NCBI GenBank assembly: GCA_028689735.1
Contig: JAQVCP010000025.1
Location: 1 to 37,267 of the forward strand
Length of the DNA: 37,267 bases
Direction: 5' to 3'
Source of the DNA: Hespellia sp.
GTDB taxonomy: Bacteria > Bacillota > Clostridia > Lachnospirales > Lachnospiraceae
The position numbers and the translations under genes are program-made. Positions 14,025 through 23,055 of the stretch are shown here, piece by piece (position 1 is the first letter of the stretch; every line of letters begins with the position of its first letter). The notes under the pieces are model-generated. The model did no database searches, was not told where the DNA came from, and was given only the letters and a program-made list of their open reading frames with translations.

Positions 14025-15095
14025 CTATCGCACCTCCTTTTTCGGCAGTGTAACAATAAAAGTCGAGCCTACGCCCTCCGTACTTTTCACCGTAATGTCC
14101 CCATCAGATAATTGAAGTATCCGCAGCACTAAAGCCATACCGAGTCCATTTCCCTCTGTTGCATGACTGGTATCGCCCTGATAAAATTTATCGAAAATAT
14201 GATTCATCGTAGTTTCACTCATGCCACAGCCAGTATCCATAATACTAATTGCCACATCCCGTTCATCCGACATCTCTTTTATGGTGATTTTCCCTCCGGG
14301 GTCTGTGAATTTCACAGCATTGCTGAGCAGATTGTTCCACACCAGTTCCATGAGGGTGGGGTCGGCCTCTATATAGACCCGGTCTTCCATATCAATCTCC
14401 AGCTCAATCTGTTTTTCTTCCCATTTCTCTTCAAACTGAACCACACAATTGCAGAATTGTTCGCAAACGTCATAGGTAACCCGATCCGGTTGAATCTTTT
14501 GCTTTTCCAATCGGTTCATCTTCAGAATATTTGTGATCAGATCCGACATCTTCCTTGTATAAGCAAGAATCTCCCTCACTGACGCTTCCTGCTTCGCCGA
14601 CAAGCCGCCTTCAGCCAATAACAACTGCGCCTCATTGGAAATCACAGCCATCGGCGTCTTCATCTCATGGGATACATTGGAGAAGAAATCGGTTTTTAAC
14701 GTCTCCACACTTCCGAGTTCCTCTACCATCCTGTTAAAATCCATGATCATAATATCCAGATAATCCAGATTTTCCGGAGTGTGCAGCGGTGCTACATAAA
14801 CAGAGAAATCGCCATGTGCCACTGCATCCGTGGCTTTTGCCAGTTCTTTCATCGGTATTTCATAAGCTTTTCTGATCTGCCATGCCGTAAAAAACGTGAA
14901 TCCACCAGCAATCAGAAGCCAATAGCAGATTACAATCGTTGTTTTTGCTATGCCGCTGAGACTGCGGCCCCAGGCATTTTCATCAAAAAATGTTACAATT
15001 CCCGTATGGATTCCACCGACCAATAATATGACCAAAAATGTTGCCAGAAATATCACGACCGGGAAATGTGAGTTTCTTACACCTTTTCTTTTCAT
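14025..15095 (-). CDS. Sensor histidine kinase
   Basis: The 356-residue membrane sensor has two transmembrane helices (VVIFLATFLVILLVGGI and TIVICYWLLIAGGFTFF) enclosing only about 30 extracytoplasmic residues. It then has a HAMP segment (ELAKATDAVAHGDFSVYV), a HisKA dimerisation domain (VSHEMKTPMAVISNEAQLL, phospho-His in SHEMKTP), and an HATPase_c domain (NLLSNAVKFT, IMDTGCGMSE, GNGLGMALVLRIL). The short external loop suggests an intramembrane or envelope-stress sensing type. It overlaps the response regulator gene by 4 nt (ATGA). No direct link to the citrate genes is proven. Confidence 0.93.
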   Translation of the reverse strand: MKRKGVRNSHFPVVIFLATFLVILLVGGIHTGIVTFFDENAWGRSLSGIAKTTIVICYWLLIAGGFTFFTAWQIRKAYEIPMKELAKATDAVAHGDFSVYVAPLHTPENLDYLDIMIMDFNRMVEELGSVETLKTDFFSNVSHEMKTPMAVISNEAQLLLAEGGLSAKQEASVREILAYTRKMSDLITNILKMNRLEKQKIQPDRVTYDVCEQFCNCVVQFEEKWEEKQIELEIDMEDRVYIEADPTLMELVWNNLLSNAVKFTDPGGKITIKEMSDERDVAISIMDTGCGMSETTMNHIFDKFYQGDTSHATEGNGLGMALVLRILQLSDGDITVKSTEGVGSTFIVTLPKKEVR

Positions 15096-15775
15096 AAAAG
15101 CCCCTCTTTGACTACAGACTTATATCCCAATCCTCTCACTGTCTTGATTTCAAATCCATCGCACGCTGAGAACTTATCGCGCAATTTTGTAACATACACA
15201 TCAACCGCCCGAAGACTTGTCTCGGTATCCACGCCCCAGAACTCATCCATGAGCTGTGCCCTGGTAAATGTCTTATTCGGATAGGACAACAGTTTGTATA
15301 AGATGTTAAATTCTCTCGTAGTGATCGGCAGTTCTTCATTATTTACATGCGCCGACATTGCATCTGCATCCATGACAAGATTTCCTACGGTTAGTTTCCG
15401 TTCCATTTTCACATTGGCTCTTCTCAAAAGAGCACGTACACGCAGGATCAGTTCTTCTAAATCCACTGGTTTTACCATGTAATCGTCTACTCCGAGATGA
15501 AATCCTTTTTGCTTGGATGGAAGATCGTCTTTGGCCGACATGAATAAAATCGGAATGTTCTTGTCCACCTCGCGGACCGTCTGCGCAAATTCAAAACCAT
15601 CCACCTCCGGCATCATGATGTCCGAAACAATCAATTCAAAGAGATTGTTATACATTGCCTCATATCCCGCCTCTGTGCTTAACGCTCCGGTTGCCTGAAA
15701 TCCACTGTTATTTAGAAAAGAGCACACTGTTTTGTTTAATACTGCGTCATCATCTACTACCAATATATTAATCAA
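15092..15775 (-). CDS. OmpR-family response regulator
   Basis: The 227-residue regulator has a receiver domain (NILVVDDDAVLNK, phospho-acceptor Asp in SDIMMPEVDG, Thr/Ser switch in ILFMSAKD, Lys in VKPVDLEELI) and a winged-helix DNA-binding domain (TREFNILYKLLSYPNKTFTRAQLMDEFWG, DVYVTKLRDKF, TVRGLGYKSV). The start is taken as TTG at 15775, with GGAAGG 6 nt upstream. An upstream in-frame ATG at 15814 would add 13 unusual basic residues and has no clear RBS. It overlaps the cognate kinase gene. It lies 70 bp downstream of citC of locus 1; tandem 11-bp repeats in that gap are probable binding sites. Confidence 0.92.
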   Translation of the reverse strand: MINILVVDDDAVLNKTVCSFLNNSGFQATGALSTEAGYEAMYNNLFELIVSDIMMPEVDGFEFAQTVREVDKNIPILFMSAKDDLPSKQKGFHLGVDDYMVKPVDLEELILRVRALLRRANVKMERKLTVGNLVMDADAMSAHVNNEELPITTREFNILYKLLSYPNKTFTRAQLMDEFWGVDTETSLRAVDVYVTKLRDKFSACDGFEIKTVRGLGYKSVVKEGLL

Positions 15776-15827
15776 ATGGTTCCTTCCTCTCTTTCTCTCA
15801 TTTGTGTTTTTCATAGCATAACACAGG

Positions 15828-15849
15828 ATTGTTTCAGAATTGTTTCAGA
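15828..15849 (-). promoter_or_regulatory. Tandem 11-bp repeats, probable response-regulator box
   Basis: Two exact head-to-tail copies of ATTGTTTCAGA (15828-15838 and 15839-15849), with a partial third (ATTGTATAA). They overlap the end of citC and lie just upstream of a -10-like TATGCT (15820-15815, minus strand). An 11-bp tandem arrangement is typical of OmpR/PhoB-type binding sites replacing a -35, which suggests autoregulation of the downstream response regulator gene. Confidence 0.5.
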
Positions 15850-16852
15850 ATTGTATAATTTTTTCAGTTATATACTGATAAACTTCCACCGGAACCATCG
15901 GTCTCATTCTGTCAAACGTCCCATCCGCAATACATTTTCTTACCACTGATGCACTAATCGGCAAGTCATTCCATGTCTTTCTCTCAATCTCAAAGACTTG
16001 TACCCCATATTCCGGTAATATTTTTTTCATTTCTTCGTTATACGTTCTGGTCACGGTACAGCCAGGCTCTGTTCCAACAAATCGTTTTGTAATATGGAGC
16101 GAAACCGCAATCTTTTTTGCGAACAACTCCAAATCCAGCTGACAATTTGCTTTCTGTCCCTGTTTGCTGTCTTTAAAAAAATAAGTTGGAAACGTGGCGG
16201 ACGATATCATGTAATCTGATGTCCAGTGCAAAATAATCCGCTCCATTCCCACGATACCTCTTCGGACCATTTCATATCGTTCCTCTGGTTTAAAGGTACT
16301 TCGCTCATCCGATAATAAAAATACATGTAAATAATCACACTGCTCCAGTGCTTTTTCAAATAAATATTTATGGCCATACGTAAATGGATTGCAGTTGGCA
16401 ATTACTGCCCCTGTTTTTTTATTTGAATCGAATGCCTCTTCCGGTGTTTCCTGTCTTATCTTTTTCAGGAAATTTTCAAATCCATTTTTCCTGTTTTCCA
16501 TAAAAAGAACTTGATCCGTCTGTAAGATTGTATAGAATCCCATATTCGAAAACAGGACATCATTTTTTGGTTTTGTGTAAATGAAAAGGTGGGTTCTGCC
16601 ATGCTCGTACTCGTATTGGACCAGTTCCGACAATATCGTCGCTGCCAGCCCTCTCCCCTGATACGTCTCATCAATTGCAACACATTTCATAACATTGCTG
16701 TCGACCGATCCTGTTCCTATGATCTCAGAATCTTCGCTTAATATACAAACAGAAAATTCAATTCCCTCATCATATTCCAACTCCATTTTCCGCAAAAAAG
16801 CCTTTAACTTTTCTAATTCATTTCCCTTCAGCGGTGCACCTGATAAAATCAT
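15845..16852 (-). CDS. citC: [Citrate (pro-3S)-lyase] ligase, locus 1
   Basis: This ATP-dependent enzyme acetylates the prosthetic-group thiol of the lyase acyl carrier subunit, switching the lyase on. The 335-residue protein has an N-terminal GNAT-like domain (CVAIDETYQGRGLAATILSEL, about residues 60-80) and a C-terminal nucleotidyltransferase domain with the HxGH-type signature ANCNPFTYGHKYLFEKA and ISASVVRKCIADG. The start at 16852 is chosen because AAAGGTGG lies 5 nt upstream; a GTG at 16861 would overlap that site. It is the last gene of the hydratase-citDEFGC operon and begins 2 nt after the citG stop. It is paralogous to 31424-32425. Confidence 0.93.
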   Translation of the reverse strand: MILSGAPLKGNELEKLKAFLRKMELEYDEGIEFSVCILSEDSEIIGTGSVDSNVMKCVAIDETYQGRGLAATILSELVQYEYEHGRTHLFIYTKPKNDVLFSNMGFYTILQTDQVLFMENRKNGFENFLKKIRQETPEEAFDSNKKTGAVIANCNPFTYGHKYLFEKALEQCDYLHVFLLSDERSTFKPEERYEMVRRGIVGMERIILHWTSDYMISSATFPTYFFKDSKQGQKANCQLDLELFAKKIAVSLHITKRFVGTEPGCTVTRTYNEEMKKILPEYGVQVFEIERKTWNDLPISASVVRKCIADGTFDRMRPMVPVEVYQYITEKIIQF

Positions 16853-16854
16853 AT

Positions 16855-17742
16855 TTACCACCTTTCCAGAAGAAATATCAGAAATATAGCTGTTGCAAGT
16901 AAGTCAGCACACCCTCCTGAGCTGATATTTCTGCTAATATACGTTTGATCCATCGCGTACAGTTTTTCTACTGCACCCTCTGCATAGGCTCCGCCTTTTT
17001 TCAAAAAATCCGCTGCTTCTTTTTGTACTTCCAAAAGAATGCCTGGATCATGACGTGATAATACATTAGAGTCTTCCACTTTGCTCATCAGCACAAATAA
17101 TGTCTGTAGTTTGATACTGTTCCATTCCTTCTGTTCTTTTAGACCGCTTCGAATTGTTGGAATTGCATACTTTACTACAGTCGCATATCCGGATATTGCT
17201 TCTCCTCTGATGCCAAGTGTTCCGTAATTCTTTAAATTGACTTCTCCATGACTGCCTGGATTATTTGTATTGATACAGGATATCTCTTTTGTCAGGATCT
17301 CGGTGACCATTTCCCGTTCTGTCTGAATCAGATCGCGAAGCGAAAGACGCTTTGCTTTTTCTCTCAGGCATCTGCCCGCTGCTGCACAAAAGATACCCAC
17401 TGTAAATATCAAGCCTTTGTGCGTATTTACTCCATCTGTTGCCTTATACATTGCCTTTTCTGCTGTCATTCCTGTTTTTCTGATCGCAGAAAACAATTCT
17501 TGTGGAGTACAGAGCAGGGAATATCCCTGCTCTGCCATATAAGTAAAATATTCCCGAAGCGCGTCTGCACTTCTTTCAAACGTTCGGATATCCATATCCT
17601 TGTGAGCTCCATTTGAGTAAAAGTCCACAAGCCCGGGTTTCGGCGTAGTATATACTTCTTCCATTAATGCCTTCCATGCAATCCTTCCTATTTCTGCGGC
17701 AATACTGCCGGCTGCACTTTCTGCAAACTGACTTTTACTCAT
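16855..17742 (-). CDS. citG: Triphosphoribosyl-dephospho-CoA synthase, locus 1
   Basis: It makes the precursor of the citrate lyase prosthetic group, 2'-(5''-triphosphoribosyl)-3'-dephospho-CoA, from ATP and dephospho-CoA. The 295-residue protein has the family signatures YTTPKPGLVDFYSNGAHKDM (about residues 31-50), YKATDGVNTHKGLIFTVG, NNPGSHGEVNLK and SSGGCADLLATAIFL. The length is normal for CitG. It lies 9 nt after citF and 2 nt before citC, within one operon; GAGGG is 5 nt before the ATG. The transferase CitX that normally uses this product is not in the window. Confidence 0.94.
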   Translation of the reverse strand: MSKSQFAESAAGSIAAEIGRIAWKALMEEVYTTPKPGLVDFYSNGAHKDMDIRTFERSADALREYFTYMAEQGYSLLCTPQELFSAIRKTGMTAEKAMYKATDGVNTHKGLIFTVGIFCAAAGRCLREKAKRLSLRDLIQTEREMVTEILTKEISCINTNNPGSHGEVNLKNYGTLGIRGEAISGYATVVKYAIPTIRSGLKEQKEWNSIKLQTLFVLMSKVEDSNVLSRHDPGILLEVQKEAADFLKKGGAYAEGAVEKLYAMDQTYISRNISSGGCADLLATAIFLIFLLERW

Positions 17743-17751
17743 ATGATCCCT

Positions 17752-19314
17752 CTATTCTTCTGAAAATTCGAACGGTTTAATCTGGCGAACCACATCCATG
17801 ATTGTTCCATCGCGGCTTTCAATAACTCCAACGACCCGATCTTCAAATTTCACTCGTTCCGGTTCTCCGGTGATGGATTGCGCAATCTCACGTAACTCTT
17901 CGATCGTTTTAAACGGCAGGTCCACATCTTTCATCGCCTCGATCAGATCCGTACGTTTCGGATTGATCGCAATTCCATAATCTGTAATTACCACATCCAC
18001 ACTTTCTCCCGGCGTAGTGACCGTTGTCACTTCTGTACAGATTGCAGGGATTCTTCCCTGCAAAAGTGGGGTGATCACGATGGCACACTTTGCTCCTGCC
18101 GCAGTATCCGGATGTCCACCTTGTGCACCTGTGATGACTCCATCGGAACCGACGACAACATTACAATTGAATTTCTCATCCACCTCAAGTGCAGCTAAAA
18201 TCACAAAATCCAGTTTATTGACTACTGCACCTTTATTAAATGGATCCGCATACTGTCCGGCACTAATTCTGAAATGTCTTAAGTCTTTTACAGATTCTAC
18301 AGCGTCTAAGTCAAAATCCTGCGTATCAAGCAGGCAATCCACCTGATTGTTGATCAGCAAATCACACATCGGCTTGGTCAATCCACCGACACCAAATCGC
18401 ATATGTACATTTCTTTCTTTCATCTCTTTTGCTAAAGAGATCGTCGATGCAATGGACGCACCGCCCACACCGGTCTGATAAGAAAATCCATCTTTAAAAT
18501 AAGGTGAGTTCACCACAAATTCTGTACAATAATCTGCCATCATCAGCTTTCTCTGATCTGTTGTTGGTTTCGCTGCTCCGGTCGCGATCTTTTTTGGATC
18601 TCCGATGGCATCGACTTCCACTACATAATCCACTCTTGTCATACTGATGTGCGCTGGGAAATTTGGAAATGGCACTAAACAGTCGGTAATAGCGACCACT
18701 TTATCTGCATGCAGTGAATCGGCAATTGCATAGGACAATACTCCACAGTTACTGTTTCCTCCAATACCACGGCAGTTTCCATAGTCGTCACAAGTAGGCG
18801 CTCCTATAAATGCAATGTCTATTTGTCTTTCTCCCGTTACGAGCGACCGGACTCTTCCTCCGTGGGACTGCATCACAGCCAGCCCTTTTAATTTCCCGTG
18901 TGATATCGCTTCTCCGATTTTTCCTCTCACCCCGGAGGAATAAATATTGGAAATTGTTCCATCCTCGATATATGGTACAATCGGATCATGTGCTTTTCCC
19001 AGTGAGCTTGCACAGATCGTAATGTCCCTGATTCCCATCTTGTGAATTTCTTCCATGACCATATTTACAACGTAATCGCCTTCTCTGAAATGGTGGTGAA
19101 AGCTGACTGTCATGCCATCCTTTATCCCGCATTTCACAAGTACATCGTGTATACCGGCCACAAGCTTACTGCCATCAGAATTAATCACTGCCTGCGTCAA
19201 CGGACCATGCTTTCTGTATGTATATCCGTCAAAATGGTGAACTCCCTGAAATACTTCTTTTCCGGTTTTCTCTAAAATTTCTTCTGGAATGTCTCTCCCT
19301 ACTGCATTAATCAT
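17752..19314 (-). CDS. citF: Citrate lyase-type alpha subunit (acyl-ACP:acid transferase), locus 1
   Basis: In the lyase complex the alpha subunit exchanges acetyl-ACP with the incoming hydroxy acid. The 520-residue protein shows the typical blocks MTVSFHHHFREGDYVVN, TICASSLGKAHDPIVPYIEDG, IAFIGAPTCDDYGNCRGIGG, SYQTGVGGASIAS and GVITGAQGGHPDTAAGAKC. It overlaps citE by 8 nt, so translation is coupled, and GGGGG precedes the ATG. The locus 2 protein at 33423-34985 is exactly the same length and closely similar. Citrate and citramalate lyase alpha subunits cannot be told apart by sequence; the neighbouring hydratase makes either possible. Confidence 0.94.
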   Translation of the reverse strand: MINAVGRDIPEEILEKTGKEVFQGVHHFDGYTYRKHGPLTQAVINSDGSKLVAGIHDVLVKCGIKDGMTVSFHHHFREGDYVVNMVMEEIHKMGIRDITICASSLGKAHDPIVPYIEDGTISNIYSSGVRGKIGEAISHGKLKGLAVMQSHGGRVRSLVTGERQIDIAFIGAPTCDDYGNCRGIGGNSNCGVLSYAIADSLHADKVVAITDCLVPFPNFPAHISMTRVDYVVEVDAIGDPKKIATGAAKPTTDQRKLMMADYCTEFVVNSPYFKDGFSYQTGVGGASIASTISLAKEMKERNVHMRFGVGGLTKPMCDLLINNQVDCLLDTQDFDLDAVESVKDLRHFRISAGQYADPFNKGAVVNKLDFVILAALEVDEKFNCNVVVGSDGVITGAQGGHPDTAAGAKCAIVITPLLQGRIPAICTEVTTVTTPGESVDVVITDYGIAINPKRTDLIEAMKDVDLPFKTIEELREIAQSITGEPERVKFEDRVVGVIESRDGTIMDVVRQIKPFEFSEE

Positions 19315-20215
19315 CTAATAATCCCCCTTTATATGTTCCGGATGCTTTTGCAAGTTCGATTGTTCTCTTTGCACCATCATAAAAAGCTATGTCAATCATT
19401 TTTCCGTCCACTGTGAATACACCAATTCCCTGTGCTTTCTTCTCATCGATTTCACGCACGACTTTTTCTGCGAAGATAACTTCTTTCTCGGACGGGGTAA
19501 ATATCTTATGGACCGTGTTGATCTGCCTTGGATTAATAATTGACTTTCCGTCAAATCCCATCAAATGAATGGTCTCAACGTCTTGTTGAAATCCAGCCAT
19601 ATCATTCATATCTGTATAAACTGTGTCAAAGCACTGCACCCCTGCCGCTCTCGCCGCAATGACCATGTTCTGTCTCGCGCCCATGAGTTCTATTCCGGTT
19701 CCGGTTATACGTGTCTGGAGATCCTTTGTGTAATCTCCACCAGAGAGAGCGATACCAAACAATCTTTCTGACGATTCACAGATATCAAGTGCTCGCATGA
19801 CCCCACGCGCAGATTCGATCGCTGCCATGATCAAAACACTTCCCGGTTCACGCCCGAACTCCTTTTCCGATTGAATAATCACTTCTTCCACGGTCTTTAC
19901 ATCCTGTGCACTCTCCGTCTTTGGGATTCGGATGGAATCACACCCTCCTGCAACTGCACATCTGACATCTTCTCTCCAGAATGCTGTCTCGAGTCCGTTG
20001 ATCCGAACCACTTTCTCGCACCCTCTGTAATCAATTGTCTGCAGTGCATGATATAGAGAAAAACGTGCAGCATCTTTCTGGTTTTCTGCGACAGCATCTT
20101 CCAGATCCAGCATAATAGAATCCGGCTTATAAATATAGGGATCCTTAATCAGTCCTGGTTTTTGTGCATTCAGGAACATCATTGTTCGTCTAAGTCTTTT
20201 TTTATTCGGATTCAT
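19307..20215 (-). CDS. citE: Citrate lyase-type beta subunit (lyase), locus 1
   Basis: The beta subunit cleaves citryl-ACP (or citramalyl-ACP) into acetyl-ACP and oxaloacetate (or pyruvate). The 302-residue TIM-barrel protein has the CitE/HpcH blocks MMFLNAQKPGLIKD, SIMLDLEDAVAENQKDAAR, VVRINGLET, IRIPKTESAQD, IMAAIESARGVMRAL (Mg2+-binding Glu region) and LFGIALSGGDYTKDLQ. It overlaps citD by 4 nt (ATGA) and citF by 8 nt. It is very similar to the locus 2 beta subunit. Confidence 0.95.
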   Translation of the reverse strand: MNPNKKRLRRTMMFLNAQKPGLIKDPYIYKPDSIMLDLEDAVAENQKDAARFSLYHALQTIDYRGCEKVVRINGLETAFWREDVRCAVAGGCDSIRIPKTESAQDVKTVEEVIIQSEKEFGREPGSVLIMAAIESARGVMRALDICESSERLFGIALSGGDYTKDLQTRITGTGIELMGARQNMVIAARAAGVQCFDTVYTDMNDMAGFQQDVETIHLMGFDGKSIINPRQINTVHKIFTPSEKEVIFAEKVVREIDEKKAQGIGVFTVDGKMIDIAFYDGAKRTIELAKASGTYKGGLLDD

Positions 20216-20517
20216 GATCTAATGGCACCTCCCCAAGGTAAATTTTCAGTCTGCTCTGCAGATCGGTACACAGCCGCTTCAATTCTTGCACGAATCGTGC
20301 AGTCCAGCGCGCCTTTGTCCACAATTGCCAGTTTTACATTCTTTACGTCTAAATTTTTCAAAGTATCATACGCCACTTTGCGAATCTGGTTTCCATATTG
20401 ATTGATCACTGTGCTGTCCAGAGAAAATTCAATCGTTCCCTCTCCTTCTTCTACAGTCACTTGACAATCACTCGACTCCAGTGTTCCTGCCATTGCCGGT
20501 TTTTTGATTTCTATCAT
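20212..20517 (-). CDS. citD: Citrate lyase acyl carrier protein (gamma subunit), locus 1
   Basis: This 101-residue acyl carrier subunit carries the phosphoribosyl-dephospho-CoA arm. The attachment Ser is conserved in AGTLESSD (Ser15, equivalent to Ser14 of E. coli CitD), and the second block VDKGALDCTIRARIEAAVYR is intact. AAGGAG precedes the ATG. It lies 11 bp after the hydratase stop and overlaps citE. Confidence 0.95.
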   Translation of the reverse strand: MIEIKKPAMAGTLESSDCQVTVEEGEGTIEFSLDSTVINQYGNQIRKVAYDTLKNLDVKNVKLAIVDKGALDCTIRARIEAAVYRSAEQTENLPWGGAIRS

Positions 20518-20528
20518 GCCTTTTCTCC

Positions 20529-22829
20529 TTACTTTGCTGATATATTTTTTCGTTCTTTATTATAATTAATTAAACATCCTGCCTTTACAATCATCTTCTC
20601 TTCCGGTGTCATCTCTGCAACATAAAGAGAAATTTCTTTTGAACTTCCATCTTTTATTACATACGCTTTGATATTCTGCATATCTCCGTCGAATACTTCT
20701 CGAATGCCCGGTATAAATATGTAATCTCCTATTTCAAACTCCGGTTCTTCTTTCATCTGGAATGGGATCATTCCCCAGTTCATAACATTCGAGCGATATC
20801 TTTTTGTTGCATATTCTCTGGTAATATTTGCAAGACCACCGATTACTCTCTGGCAGCTTGCCGCCTGTTCCCTTGCTGATCCATCTCCCGGTTTCACTGC
20901 ATAGATCACGCTTCCAACTTCTGTCTCTTCCGGCTTGATTTCTGACTCACCTGGAATTGTACGAATTGTATGATATACATCAACAAGTTCCTTTTCCGTT
21001 TCAAATACATCCGCGCCGGAAATTCTTGCTTTTTCGATCTTATCGACTTCTTTTGAGCGGCCTACGTATTCCGGATCTCGTCGCGAAAGCGTAAATTCTG
21101 CTAATCCCAGCGGATTTGATCGGTACGATGATGTTTCTCCGGATGGAATCAGTTCATCGGTTGTTGTTACCGGATCTAATATTTTTGAGCAGACTTTCAA
21201 TAATATATTATCTGTCAATATACTCATTTTCGGCCAGTCTTTAATATTCGGTCCATAGACCAGTTCTTTCTTTTCGTTCCCTTTTTTGAATCCATAATAA
21301 ATTCGATTTTTGTATACAGTATCGTCAAACGTATATTCTGGAATGTCGCCCCAGCAGTCAAACTCTTCCGCCGATGTAAGGATTCCCTGATTTGCCGCTG
21401 TAGCTGCGATTGATCTTGCATCCATCAGCGCAACTGCCGACATTTGGCCATTGCCCGGCTTTGATCCTTCTCTATTCGGGAAGTTGCGAGTCGTATGACG
21501 GATACTGAGTCCATTATTGCAAGGTGTATCACCAGCGCCAAAGCATGGTCCACAAAATGCAGTACGGATAATTGCTCCTGCCTGCATCAGATCTGCCGTA
21601 ATTCCTTTTCTTTCCAAATTGATGAATACCGGTTGTGAAGAAGGATATACTGCCAGAGAAAAGTCTCCATTCCCACAGTTTTTTCCTTTAAGGAGATTTG
21701 CCGCCTCCACAATATTGGTATAATTTCCACCTGCACAGCCTGCAATTACACCCTGTTGAATCTTTAATCTTCCATTTTCAATTTTATCTGTTAATGAATA
21801 GTCTGCTCTTCCATTTCCGATATGCGCAGCTTCTTTTTCTACTTCCCGTAGAATATCATCAAGATCTGCATTCAGCTCATCGATCTCAAACGTATTGCTG
21901 GGATGGAACGGCAGTGCAATCATAGGCTTAATTGTACTTAAATCCACATAGACGCAGCCATCATAGTAAGCCACATTCGCCGGGTTCAATTCCTCGTACG
22001 CGTCTTCTCTGCCATGACATGACAAAAACTCTTTTGTATCTTCGTCCGTTTTCCATACAGATGACAGACATGTGGTCTCTGTTGTCATCACATCAATGCC
22101 ATTTCGGTAATCTGTCGTCATTGAGGAAACGCCCGGTCCAACAAACTCCATCACTTTATTTTTTACGTATCCATTTTTAAATACTGCTCCGATAATTGCC
22201 AATGCAACATCCTGCGGTCCTACCCACGGATTTGGTTTTCCGTCAAGATAAATCGCAACCACTTCCGGTCTGCTGACATCATACGTATCACACAAGAGCT
22301 GTTTAACAAGTTCTCCGCCACCTTCGCCGATTGCCATCGTTCCCAGCGCTCCATACCTTGTATGAGAATCAGACCCCAGAATCATCTTTCCGCATCCGGC
22401 ATGCATTTCCCGCATGTACTGATGAATAACTGCAATGTGCGGAGGAACATAAATTCCACCATATTTTTTTGCGGCTGACAGACCAAACATATGATCATCT
22501 TCGTTAATTGTTCCCCCGACTGCGCCAAGGGAATTATGACAATTTGTCAATACATACGGAATTGGAAATTTTTCCATTCCGGATTCTTTTGCCGTCTGGA
22601 TAATTCCTACAAAGGTAATATCGTGAGAGGCCATGGCATCAAATTTAATTTTCAGTTTTTCCATATTGTCTGTTGTGTTATGTGCTTCTAAAATGGAATA
22701 GGCAATGGTTCCTTTTCTTGCCTCTTCCCTGGAAATCTTTTCACCGGTCAGTGATTCCGCCTGTGCCTGTTCTTGCACTAACTGCCTGCCCTTTATAAGG
22801 TACACTCCTTTGTCGTACAACTTAACCAT
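20529..22829 (-). CDS. Aconitase-family hydratase heading the citrate lyase operon
   Basis: The 766-residue single-chain member of the aconitase superfamily has a catalytic domain of ~620 residues and a C-terminal swivel domain. The [4Fe-4S] ligands are Cys365 ([12 protein letters not shown]) and Cys426/Cys429 ([11 protein letters not shown]). Other aconitase signatures are [21 protein letters not shown] (split, residues 151-171), [11 protein letters not shown] (449-460) and the swivel block [14 protein letters not shown]. The overall type resembles the E. coli YbhJ-like putative hydratases more than AcnA or LeuC/D; this is a judgement from pattern. It starts an operon followed by citDEFGC, so it probably interconverts an unsaturated acid and the hydroxy acid cleaved by the lyase: aconitate/citrate, mesaconate/citramalate or an analogue. 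AAGGAGG is 7 nt before the ATG. The promoter at 22946-23010 carries a LysR-type motif. Confidence 0.87.
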   Translation of the reverse strand: MVKLYDKGVYLIKGRQLVQEQAQAESLTGEKISREEARKGTIAYSILEAHNTTDNMEKLKIKFDAMASHDITFVGIIQTAKESGMEKFPIPYVLTNCHNSLGAVGGTINEDDHMFGLSAAKKYGGIYVPPHIAVIHQYMREMHAGCGKMILGSDSHTRYGALGTMAIGEGGGELVKQLLCDTYDVSRPEVVAIYLDGKPNPWVGPQDVALAIIGAVFKNGYVKNKVMEFVGPGVSSMTTDYRNGIDVMTTETTCLSSVWKTDEDTKEFLSCHGREDAYEELNPANVAYYDGCVYVDLSTIKPMIALPFHPSNTFEIDELNADLDDILREVEKEAAHIGNGRADYSLTDKIENGRLKIQQGVIAGCAGGNYTNIVEAANLLKGKNCGNGDFSLAVYPSSQPVFINLERKGITADLMQAGAIIRTAFCGPCFGAGDTPCNNGLSIRHTTRNFPNREGSKPGNGQMSAVALMDARSIAATAANQGILTSAEEFDCWGDIPEYTFDDTVYKNRIYYGFKKGNEKKELVYGPNIKDWPKMSILTDNILLKVCSKILDPVTTTDELIPSGETSSYRSNPLGLAEFTLSRRDPEYVGRSKEVDKIEKARISGADVFETEKELVDVYHTIRTIPGESEIKPEETEVGSVIYAVKPGDGSAREQAASCQRVIGGLANITREYATKRYRSNVMNWGMIPFQMKEEPEFEIGDYIFIPGIREVFDGDMQNIKAYVIKDGSSKEISLYVAEMTPEEKMIVKAGCLINYNKERKNISAK

Positions 22830-22945
22830 TGTGTTTCCTCCTTCAATCGCGAACTCTTCGTTTTCTGATATCGTCTTTTTTGTTTCAGCTCACTCCTGCA
22901 TGATCTGAAACGATTTGCATAATAGATTTGGCTTCCTTTGACTTC

Positions 22946-23010
22946 ACTATATAACCGTCAGCTATTAAATTCAAATATGCAAAACCATACCAGACCATCG
23001 GAAAATCCGA
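22946..23010 (-). promoter_or_regulatory. Promoter and LysR-type operator of the hydratase-cit operon
   Basis: Minus-strand promoter: -35 TTGAAT (22974-22969), 17-bp spacer, -10 TATAGT (22951-22946). Overlapping and upstream of it is an element of about 40 bp (22971-23010) made of TCAAATATGCA, AACCATACC and the dyad ATCGG-AAAAT-CCGAT (22996-23010). The same composite element occurs at 26619-26660, and the dyad alone at 23981-23997. Control by the adjacent LysR regulator is inferred. Confidence 0.65.
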
Positions 23011-23012
23011 TA

Positions 23013-23040
23013 GTAAAAAAGAAAGGCCCACCGGACCTTT
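23013..23040 (-). terminator. Rho-independent terminator of the LysR gene
   Basis: On the minus strand, an 8-bp stem with one wobble (AAAGGTCC / GGGCCTTT; 23039-23032 and 23028-23021) is followed by CTTTTTTA. It is 16 bp beyond the LysR stop and directly next to the operator of the hydratase operon. Confidence 0.7.
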
Positions 23041-23055
23041 CCTCATCTTTCTGTC

